A stretch of DNA of 18,415 nucleotides from Collinsella sp. CAG:166 (lineage in GTDB: Bacteria; Actinomycetota; Coriobacteriia; Coriobacteriales; Coriobacteriaceae): assembly GCA_000434535.1 (NCBI GenBank), contig FR878614.1, forward strand, positions 1-18,415. The letters run 5' to 3'. The notes under the pieces are model-generated. The model was not told the origin of the DNA. It did not search any database and saw only the letters and a list, made by a program, of their open reading frames with translations. This document shows, one piece after another, positions 12,655 through 18,415 of this stretch. Numbering within the stretch: position 1 is the first letter of the stretch; each line of letters opens with the position of its first letter. The translations under genes and the position numbers were made by a program.

Positions 12655-13833
12655 TTACTTGCCGTTGACGATGCGCTCGACGTCGGAAGCGATCATGAAC
12701 TCCTCGTCCGTGGGGATGACGAAAATCTTGACCTTGGAATCCTTGGCAGACAGGCACCAAGCGCCGTCACCACGCAGGGCGTTGCGGGCATGGTCCATCT
12801 TGACACCCATAAAGGCCAGACGGTCGGCCACGCCGGCGCGGACAGCCGGAGCGTGCTCGCCGATGCCAGCGGTGAAGACCAGGGTGTCCATGCCGCACAT
12901 GGAAGTGGCCATCTCGGCGGCCTTGGCGGCAATCTTGTAGACAAACATATCGAAGGCGAGCTGAGCCTCGGGGTCACCAGCGGCGGCGAGCTCCTCGACG
13001 TTGCGGCAGTCGTTGGTCTTGCCACCGGTCACAGCCAAAAGGCCGGACTTCTTGTTCATCATCTCGTCGACCTCGTCGAAGGTGTAGCCGCCTTCGCGCT
13101 GCAGGTAGCACACGGTAGCAGGGTCGATGGAGCCGCAGCGGGTGCCCATCATGACGCCGTCGAGCGGCGTCAAGCCCATGGTGGTGTCCATGCACTTGCC
13201 GTCCTCGATGGCGCACAGGGAAGCGCCGGAGCCGATATGGCACACGACGACCTTGCGGGCCTCGCCGTTGGTCATCTCGGCGACCTTCTTGGAGATGTAG
13301 CGATAGCTGGTGCCGTGGGCGCCGTACTTACGGATGTGCAGCTTGTCGCAAACATCCTTGGGAAGGGCGTAGGTCTTGGCGACCTCGGGCATGTTGAAGT
13401 GGAAAGCGGTGTCGTAGACCGTGACGTTGGGCAGATCGGGATACTGCTCCAGGCAGTACTCGATAACGTTGGCCTCGGGGTTGTTGTGCAGCGGCGCCAG
13501 CGGGGCGACCTCGCGAATCTTGGCGAGGACGTCCTCGTCGACGAGGGAGGAATCACCAAAGTACCAACCGCCCTGAACGATACGGTGGCCGACGCCCTCG
13601 ATCTTGACGCCGTTGGCCTCAAGGTCCTTCAGGACGACCTCGATGGCGACCTTGTGGTCGGGGAACTCGATGTTCTCGGTCACCTTCTTGGAGCCATTGG
13701 CAGCATGGGTGAAGGTACCACCGGTAAAGCAGACGCGCTCGCAGGAGCCCTTTGCGGACACCTTATGGGACTTGGTGTCGATGACCTGATACTTAAGGGT
13801 CGAAGATCCCGCGTTGACGACCAGAACGTTCAT
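12655..13833 (-). CDS. ackA: Acetate kinase paralog with altered active-site residues
   Basis: The same 392-residue length as its neighbour; the two align without gaps through at least residue 270, so this is a tandem duplication that has diverged. Asn7, Arg84, Asp141, His173 and Arg232 are kept. Two family-typical residues differ: HGTSH is HGTSY (Tyr177) and HLGNG is HIGSG (Ser202, where the Methanosarcina enzyme has Asn211 at the phosphate-binding motif). The protein is otherwise intact, and its codon use is strongly biased to GCC, GTC, AAG and CTC, suggesting good expression. AGGGAG lies four bases before ATG. It may be a working acetate kinase with altered kinetics, a kinase for another short acyl phosphate or phosphate donor, or a regulatory copy. 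Confidence 0.92.
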   Translation of the reverse strand: MNVLVVNAGSSTLKYQVIDTKSHKVSAKGSCERVCFTGGTFTHAANGSKKVTENIEFPDHKVAIEVVLKDLEANGVKIEGVGHRIVQGGWYFGDSSLVDEDVLAKIREVAPLAPLHNNPEANVIEYCLEQYPDLPNVTVYDTAFHFNMPEVAKTYALPKDVCDKLHIRKYGAHGTSYRYISKKVAEMTNGEARKVVVCHIGSGASLCAIEDGKCMDTTMGLTPLDGVMMGTRCGSIDPATVCYLQREGGYTFDEVDEMMNKKSGLLAVTGGKTNDCRNVEELAAAGDPEAQLAFDMFVYKIAAKAAEMATSMCGMDTLVFTAGIGEHAPAVRAGVADRLAFMGVKMDHARNALRGDGAWCLSAKDSKVKIFVIPTDEEFMIASDVERIVNGK

Positions 13834-13886
13834 GTGTCTCCCTACTAACAGGCGGTGTGGCGCCGCCAGGTTACATACGCTTCAAT

Positions 13887-13920
13887 AATAAACCCAAACG
13901 CCCTCGCGCTCGGGTTTATT
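13887..13920 (-). terminator. AATAAACCC...GGGTTTATT hairpin, MFS terminator or ackA leader
   Basis: Bases 13887-13895 pair with 13912-13920 (nine pairs), with a small inner CGC/GCG stem (13899-13901 with 13906-13908). On the minus strand it ends GGGTTTATTATTG. It lies 33 bases after the MFS stop, so it probably terminates that gene. If the second ackA promoter is upstream of it, it also sits in that leader, as a similar hairpin does before pta. Confidence 0.65.
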
Positions 13921-13923
13921 GCG

Positions 13924-13940
13924 TTGATATATAAGTTATC
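13924..13940. promoter_or_regulatory. TGATA...TATC dyad upstream of the second ackA gene
   Basis: TTGATATATAAGTTATC has TGATA and TATC half-sites seven bases apart. It lies 91-107 bases before the second ackA start. The first ackA has TGATA-N6-TATCA 78-93 bases before its start, so both paralogs may answer to the same regulator. Confidence 0.3.
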
Positions 13941-13953
13941 GGTGCCCAAATAC

Positions 13954-15114
13954 TCATGGCCTTTGACTTGTAAGACGAAAGAGCGCGGGGATATACACCA
14001 AAGAAGAAATCCCGAGCGCTACAAGCAATATGACTCGAATACCCGCGATGCTGCTCAACGCAGCATTGAACAGATAGAAAAGGATGGCACCCACCGCCAC
14101 CATCTGGCTTTGGACCGAAATCAGTGAACAGCGCATCGAAGAATCGACAGCATTTTGAAAAATTGAGTATTTAATTGGAGCAAATAACGAGTAAGCGACC
14201 GTCTGCAGTACATAGAACACGGGCAGCAAATAGACCGGAGTAAAGGGAATCAAAAACAGAGCAGTCAGGGAAAGGCGCACGATGCCGCAAATACGCGCAA
14301 AACGGCCCTTGTCGACATGAGCAATCACACTGGGCACAATAAGCCCCATGGAGGCCGAGGCAAGGAGCTGGACCGCAATGGTCACACCCGAAGCGACGGC
14401 ATTCATTCCGCGACCCGCAAGCAACAGTGAGAAAAAGTCTTCCAGGGCGACAAAAGCAAATGCCTGAGAGCAGTCCATGATGAACGCTGAACGAAGAATG
14501 CCGTTACGCGCAATAGCGGCACCGATCATCTTCGGGCTAATTCCACGCTCAGGTGTCGCTGTAGTGTCCCCTCTTCGCATCTCAGGAATGCAGACAACGA
14601 CAACCAACGCCAACACCATTGCGATGATATCTGCCGAAAGACCAATGAGATATGCACCGACAGACGAAATGAAACCGCCAACGCAAGCGGAGATGGCATA
14701 AGAGGCATAGAAAACAAATCGCTCAACGACATTAAGTCTTACGAGCTGGTCCTGAGAGACGCTGTCAATGTAAATTGCTTCTATGGATCCGCTCACACAT
14801 GCAACGGCAAAACCTTTGAGAGCAAACGCGCCGATTAAAAGCAGAGGAGAACGGATGAAAAGCAGGGCGGCGTAGTATCCAAGCATTCCCACGACGCCAA
14901 CGAGACCACTTGTCTTTCGTCCAAACCTATCAGCAATATAGCCAGTGGGAACTTCAAGGATGAACTTGCTCACTTGATATGCAACCATCATGCTAGAAAT
15001 CGCTACCATCGAAAGCCCGACGAACTCAAGGTAGACGGTTAGAAAATACAAGATGGTGCTGAAGTTCGACAGGAAAACGAACATCATATAAAGCAAAACC
15101 GTACGGTTTTTCAT
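13954..15114 (-). CDS. MFS transporter of unknown substrate
   Basis: A 386-residue integral membrane protein of the major facilitator superfamily. Successive hydrophobic segments run through its whole length, consistent with 12 helices. The loop between helices 2 and 3 has the MFS signature GYIADRFGRK (58-67), preceded by VSKFILEVPTG, common in drug/sugar efflux-type carriers. The start is ATG 15114, with GGAGG seven bases upstream; a TTG eight codons earlier is unlikely. It lies just downstream of, and on the same strand as, a LysR regulator, its probable controller. Two sample lines in this pair count 48 and 45 percent G+C against 68 percent in an ackA line, suggesting later acquisition. 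Direction of transport and substrate are unknown. Confidence 0.88.
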   Translation of the reverse strand: MKNRTVLLYMMFVFLSNFSTILYFLTVYLEFVGLSMVAISSMMVAYQVSKFILEVPTGYIADRFGRKTSGLVGVVGMLGYYAALLFIRSPLLLIGAFALKGFAVACVSGSIEAIYIDSVSQDQLVRLNVVERFVFYASYAISACVGGFISSVGAYLIGLSADIIAMVLALVVVVCIPEMRRGDTTATPERGISPKMIGAAIARNGILRSAFIMDCSQAFAFVALEDFFSLLLAGRGMNAVASGVTIAVQLLASASMGLIVPSVIAHVDKGRFARICGIVRLSLTALFLIPFTPVYLLPVFYVLQTVAYSLFAPIKYSIFQNAVDSSMRCSLISVQSQMVAVGAILFYLFNAALSSIAGIRVILLVALGISSLVYIPALFRLTSQRP

Positions 15115-15191
15115 GCTCCGCCCTCCAAGAGTCAGCAATCTAAATCGGAATCTTGGAAAAGCATGAGGGCAAAGCCGTCAGTCATGTGTTA

Positions 15192-15235
15192 CAAGGCGTC
15201 AACATTCACTTGACGCCTTGAGGCCAAATGGCCTC
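15192..15235. promoter_or_regulatory. Two adjacent hairpins between LysR and the MFS gene
   Basis: CAAGGCGTCAA (15192-15202) pairs perfectly with TTGACGCCTTG (15210-15220) around seven bases. GAGGCC (15220-15225) pairs with GGCCTC (15230-15235) around AAAT and overlaps the LysR stop. No T-run follows on the minus strand, so termination is doubtful. The TCAA...TTGA symmetry 90-120 bases before the MFS start could instead be the LysR binding site. Confidence 0.5.
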
Positions 15236-16124
15236 ACGAAGCGAGATGACGCAATAGGTGAAGAAATACCGTCTGGTGTCGATCGGTCCAGGCATTTTGC
15301 CGATAGCAAAAGTAGATAGGCAAGGCTACGTCATGCGAGCCTTCGATGGAGCACTCGCTTACTTCCAATCCATTTGATGCGAGAGAAGAGCCAGAAAAAC
15401 TCAATATCAATCCCCCGGCTTGAAGAAACTCAGCCTGCGCCCTGTTTCCGTATTCGACATCGCGAAAGCGGAAATTAACCAGCTGAGCTTCGGGACATTG
15501 ATTGATTGCATTGAGACAGGGTGACAAATTAATGGGAACAGCGAGCCTGCCGCCCAGTAACTCACGAATGGTCATAGCGTCAACAGATTGATGACCAGCT
15601 GGACATGAAAGAACCCTGAGCTCCTTTTCACCCATATATTTTGAAGAAAGGACGCTGTCCCGTGGTTCCTCAAACGAGATAGCCGCGTCCGAAATTCCAA
15701 GTATAAGTGATTCAAAGCATGTTGCCGTTGGCTGATGCCACACATCAAGATGAATCTGAGGGTGCGAGCTTTCAAACGAGTCGTACCAGTTTTCGGAAAA
15801 AAGGCGCCCCCGCCCGTGAAGACAGGGGGCGTAAAGACGGAAATGGCCGTCGGGCGAAACGCCGCCGTTCCCCGATTGAGCGTACTTTTTGAGATCGTCG
15901 ACTTGCGCCAGGATCACGCGTGCACGACGCGCAAATTCTCTGCCCGCCGGAGACAAAACAGCCTCCCCCGCCGATCGGTCGAGCAAAACAATCTGATACT
16001 CAGATTCCAACTTTTTGATTGCCGACGAAACGGCCTGCGGACTCACGTGAACGGCGCGAGCTGCTTTGCGCACGCCGCCATAGTTCGCTACCGCTTGAAG
16101 GTATTCGAGTTGAGAAAGCTGCAT
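15234..16124 (-). CDS. LysR-family transcriptional regulator
   Basis: A 296-residue DNA-binding protein. The N-terminal winged helix-turn-helix is clear (LSQLEYLQAVANYGGVRKAARAVHVSPQAVSSAIKKLESEYQIVLLDR, residues 3-50), followed by the linker helix to about 85. The C-terminal effector-binding half (from about 92) is diverged but keeps the expected length and a periplasmic-binding-like pattern (FSENWYDSFESSHPQIHLDVWH). GGAG lies six bases before the ATG. It is upstream of the MFS gene on the same strand with a dyad-rich gap between them, so it probably controls that transporter. It shares the lower G+C content of the MFS gene. The effector is unknown. Confidence 0.9.
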   Translation of the reverse strand: MQLSQLEYLQAVANYGGVRKAARAVHVSPQAVSSAIKKLESEYQIVLLDRSAGEAVLSPAGREFARRARVILAQVDDLKKYAQSGNGGVSPDGHFRLYAPCLHGRGRLFSENWYDSFESSHPQIHLDVWHQPTATCFESLILGISDAAISFEEPRDSVLSSKYMGEKELRVLSCPAGHQSVDAMTIRELLGGRLAVPINLSPCLNAINQCPEAQLVNFRFRDVEYGNRAQAEFLQAGGLILSFSGSSLASNGLEVSECSIEGSHDVALPIYFCYRQNAWTDRHQTVFLHLLRHLAS

Positions 16125-16165
16125 AGGTTACTCCAAAGGCAGCCAAGGCGACGGGCCGTGCGTCC

Positions 16166-16501
16166 TCAGATGAGGTTCTCGCCCAGGTTCTTGCCGCCGA
16201 GGACGTGCATGTGGAAGTGCATGACGGTCTGGCCGGCGTTGACGCCCTTGTTGGAGATGACGCGGAAACCGTCCTCCAAGCCCTTGACCTTGGCGACCTC
16301 CTGGATGGCGTGGGCCATGGCGCCCATGGTCTCGGCGGGCACGTTATCGGCGATGTCGCTGTAGTGCTTCTTGGGGATCACGAGCGTGTGGACCGGCGCC
16401 TGGGGATTGAGGTCGTCGAAGGCGATGACTTGGTCGTCCTCGTAAACGACGGTCGAGGGGATCTCGTGGTTGGCAATTTTGCAGAAGATGCAATCACACA
16501 T
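16166..16501 (-). CDS. HIT family nucleotide-binding protein (HINT-like)
   Basis: A 111-residue cytoplasmic histidine-triad protein. Members hydrolyse purine phosphoramidates or dinucleoside polyphosphates and AMP-lysine type conjugates. The full triad MHFHMHVLGG is present (His95, His97, His99, the middle or last acting as nucleophile in the family). Upstream parts CIFCKI, VIAFDDLNPQAPVHTLVIPKKHY and GFRVISNKGVNAGQTV match the bacterial HinT group. CDCIFC gives a CxxC pair that binds zinc in some relatives. AAGGA lies seven bases before the ATG. It follows xseB by 49 bases with no terminator, so it is probably in the xseA-xseB transcript. The physiological substrate is unknown. Confidence 0.93.
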   Translation of the reverse strand: MCDCIFCKIANHEIPSTVVYEDDQVIAFDDLNPQAPVHTLVIPKKHYSDIADNVPAETMGAMAHAIQEVAKVKGLEDGFRVISNKGVNAGQTVMHFHMHVLGGKNLGENLI

Positions 16502-16550
16502 GGTTGGTTCCTTTCTCGCAGACCAAGGTAATTATATTTGGTCGGGGTGG

Positions 16551-16817
16551 TTAGAACGAAAGGTTGTCGTCGGTGTTGGCGGCTTCGCCGTCGGCGAGCA
16601 CGTCGTTGCCGTCGACGTCCTTCAGGAGCACCGAGACCTTCTGCTCGGCATCGGACAAGCGGGTACGCAGGCTCTTGAGGAGCTCGACGCCGCGGGTATA
16701 GCTCTCGAGCGACTCCTCGAGCTCCATATCGCCCGACTCCAAGCTGCGAATGATGAGCTCCAACTCCTGCGAGGCCTGCTTGTACGTAAGCTGCTCGACC
16801 GGGGTTTTCTCTGCCAT
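16551..16817 (-). CDS. xseB: Exonuclease VII small subunit
   Basis: An 88-residue, mostly helical protein that binds the XseA C-terminal helices in multiple copies to form exonuclease VII, which degrades single-stranded DNA from both ends. The signature ELELIIRSLESGDMELEESLESYTRGVELLKSLRTRLSDAEQKV is typical of the family. The acidic tail after residue 66 is variable. GGAAAGGAAA provides the ribosome-binding site just before the ATG. It lies 42 bases after xseA on the same strand, and its identity is confirmed by that neighbour. Confidence 0.94.
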   Translation of the reverse strand: MAEKTPVEQLTYKQASQELELIIRSLESGDMELEESLESYTRGVELLKSLRTRLSDAEQKVSVLLKDVDGNDVLADGEAANTDDNLSF

Positions 16818-16859
16818 ATCTGTTTCCTTTCCTAAAGGTTTATCGCTATGAAACGCGGT

Positions 16860-18311
16860 CTACTCGACCGTATCGACCGTTGCCGCAACGTTACCGTCTG
16901 CCATGCGCACGCGGATGGCGTCGCCGGGCTTAAAGGTCTTGGCGCTCGTGGCCACCCCATCATCGCTGTACGCGATGGAATAGCCGCGGGCAAGCACCTT
17001 GAGCGGCGACAGGGCATCAAGCGACGCGGCAGCTCGGCCCAGGTCGGACGCGGGCTTGCTGAGCATCGAACGTCCCTGATGCTCCAGACGGGAACTCGCA
17101 AGCGTGAGCGCATGGCGCTTGCCATCGAGCCCCGAGGTGCTTGTAACCAGACGCTCGGGCAAGCGCTCAAAGTTGGAGCGGAATGTCCCGACCGAGCGTA
17201 CTATGGCGCCCGACAGGCGATCAGCAGTCAGCGCAAGCTCCGATTCGCGACGCTCAACCATAAATGTGGGGTCGTTGAGGCACGGGCGGCACGCAGCCGC
17301 ATCGAGTGCATCGCCCAAGCGAGCCGAATAGGTATCCCAGGCACGGCGACCACGCTGATCGAGCATCTCCAGGTCGACCTGGGCCGACCCAATCATCGAT
17401 GCCATCGCGGCACCCAGGCGCTGATGGCGCGCCTCGAGTACATCGGCCAACTCCGTCATAGCCGGCGCCACCGATTCTGCCGCCGCCGTGGGCGTGGAGG
17501 CGCGGCGGTCGCTCACCATGTCGCAAATCGAGGTATCGGGCTCATGGCCAATGCCGGTCACCACGGGCACAGGACAAGCCGCCACCGCACGGGCAAGCTC
17601 CTCGTCGTTGAAGGTCATGAGGTCCTCGAAGGAGCCGCCGCCGCGCACCAGCAAGATGCAGTCGGGCGCTGGCGTGATGGCGGCGGCACGGCGCAGGCCC
17701 TCAATAAGCTCGGCCGGCGCACCCTCGCCTTGAACCTTAGCGCCCACGCAGACGAGCTCGACGAGCGGGTTGCGACGACGCAATGTGCGCTTGACGTCGT
17801 CGATTACGGCACCCGAAAGCGAGGTAACGACCGCCACGCGGGAGCAAAACACCGGGATGCGGCGCTTACGCGCTTCGTCCATCAGGCCCTCGCGGCGTAG
17901 CTTTTCGGCCAGTTGCGCCACTTGTTGACGCAGCAGACCCTCCCCCGCCAGCGAAAACGAGCGAGCGACAAAGCTCATGCGGCCCGTGGCCTTATAGAGA
18001 TTGAAGCTGCCCTTAAAGCTCACCTGCATGCCGTCGCGCAGATCGAACGTGCGCTTGAGATAGGCGCCCTTCCAGATGATGCAGTCGACGGCCGCCGAGT
18101 CGTCCTTGATCTGAAAGTAGCAGTGGCCGCTTCGGGCGTTGGGACCACGAAAACCCGTGACCTCGCCCAAAACGCTCAGCTGCGGAATGGCATCGAGCGC
18201 GCCGGCGGCGATCTCCACCGCCTGGCTCACGCTGAGCTCCTTGCGCTCCTGATCGTCCGAACCGTCGAACTCGGCGGAAACGGCATTGCCGGTTAGATTC
18301 CAGCCCGCCAC
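16860..18311 (-). CDS. xseA: Exonuclease VII large subunit
   Basis: The catalytic subunit of exonuclease VII (single-strand DNA degradation, mismatch and damage repair). From GTG 18311 it has 483 residues: a short variable lead, an OB-fold DNA-binding domain (LSVSQAVEI at about 26 to 125), then the catalytic domain with VAVVTSLSGAVIDDVKRTL, LLVRGGGSFEDLMTFNDE (near 221-237), PVVTGIGHEPDTSICDMVSDRRASTPTAAAE, a long coiled-coil-forming region, and the C-terminal end SPLKVLARGYSIAYSDDG. AGGAGG lies four bases before GTG 18311. ATGs at 18338 and 18329 are possible, but the ribosome-binding site then falls inside the gene, which favours GTG. It heads the xseA-xseB-HIT operon. Confidence 0.94.
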   Translation of the reverse strand: MAGWNLTGNAVSAEFDGSDDQERKELSVSQAVEIAAGALDAIPQLSVLGEVTGFRGPNARSGHCYFQIKDDSAAVDCIIWKGAYLKRTFDLRDGMQVSFKGSFNLYKATGRMSFVARSFSLAGEGLLRQQVAQLAEKLRREGLMDEARKRRIPVFCSRVAVVTSLSGAVIDDVKRTLRRRNPLVELVCVGAKVQGEGAPAELIEGLRRAAAITPAPDCILLVRGGGSFEDLMTFNDEELARAVAACPVPVVTGIGHEPDTSICDMVSDRRASTPTAAAESVAPAMTELADVLEARHQRLGAAMASMIGSAQVDLEMLDQRGRRAWDTYSARLGDALDAAACRPCLNDPTFMVERRESELALTADRLSGAIVRSVGTFRSNFERLPERLVTSTSGLDGKRHALTLASSRLEHQGRSMLSKPASDLGRAAASLDALSPLKVLARGYSIAYSDDGVATSAKTFKPGDAIRVRMADGNVAATVDTVE

Positions 18312-18380
18312 GCAGCCTCCTTTCGTCATCGTGCACATGGGCTCCGGCCCTGCGCAAATTCAAGTCCAACACATAGTACA

Positions 18381-18410
18381 GCGCCGCGGGGACACGAATC
18401 CCCGCGGCGC
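18381..18410. terminator. GC-rich hairpin upstream of xseA, possibly ends a preceding gene
   Basis: GCGCCGCGGGGA (18381-18392) pairs perfectly with TCCCCGCGGCGC (18399-18410) around CACGAA, 12 pairs. There is no T-run on either side, so termination is uncertain. It lies about 70 bases before xseA and could end a minus-strand gene outside the window. Confidence 0.5.
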
Positions 18411-18415
18411 CTGCC

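Noticed and set aside
11093..13848. Two long open frames opposite the acetate kinase genes
   Set aside because: Both are antisense shadows of well-supported ackA genes, and their products are low-complexity Gly/Val/Leu/His-rich with no family features.
15805..15835. CGCCCCC...GGGGGCG inverted repeat
   Set aside because: It lies inside the LysR coding region and encodes normal residues (YAPCLHGRGRLF); probably chance.
16848..17900. 350-codon open frame opposite xseA
   Set aside because: Antisense to conserved exonuclease VII motifs; no domain is visible in it.

Overview
The window looks like chromosomal DNA from a G+C-rich anaerobic actinobacterium of the Coriobacteriia, most likely Collinsella-like. 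This is inferred from the gene set, the Shine-Dalgarno-led GCC/CTC-rich genes and the acetogenic pta/ackA fermentation genes; no rRNA or tRNA is present to prove it. Fifteen full-length protein genes are supported, plus one possible partial gene start at the left edge and one apparent 3'-end gene remnant.

Layout. Bases 1-555 are A+T-rich and non-coding, probably a divergent promoter region. Plus-strand genes follow: polyphosphate kinase (ppk, 556-3135, with an unusual Pro/Ala/Glu-rich and basic C-terminal tail), a strong terminator, an rRNA/tRNA uracil-5-methyltransferase (RlmD/TrmA family), a large palindrome, a DJ-1/PfpI protein overlapping maf by 4 bases, and a P1-family (DmpA/NylC-type) self-cleaving peptidase. 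A convergent junction (6944-7314) holds two related palindromic elements and a gene-end remnant. On the minus strand come a family 2 glycosyltransferase and UDP-galactopyranose mutase (glf), an operon for galactofuranose-containing surface glycans. Divergent from glf is pta (plus). A second convergent junction (10754-11311) is again filled with palindromes. Then, all on the minus strand, come two tandem acetate kinase paralogs, an A+T-richer MFS transporter/LysR regulator pair, a HIT-family protein, and the exonuclease VII subunits xseB and xseA.

How the genes work together. Pta and the acetate kinases form the acetyl-CoA to acetate ATP-yielding route, but here pta faces ackA instead of sharing an operon, and ackA is duplicated with differences at active-site positions. 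Glf supplies UDP-galactofuranose, and the overlapping glycosyltransferase probably uses it or builds the same glycan. XseA and XseB make one enzyme. Ppk, maf, DJ-1 and the methyltransferase are housekeeping or stress functions.

The most unusual content is non-coding. Both convergent junctions carry long, highly ordered inverted repeats: two elements sharing a conserved 54-55 base core but with entirely different, perfectly self-complementary arms (6955-7079 and 7173-7282); a nested palindrome with perfect 29-base arms behind pta (10769-10899); and three tandem 62-base palindromic units with invariant geometry (11061-11246). These are the best candidates for an undescribed element family or a structured transcript-end system.
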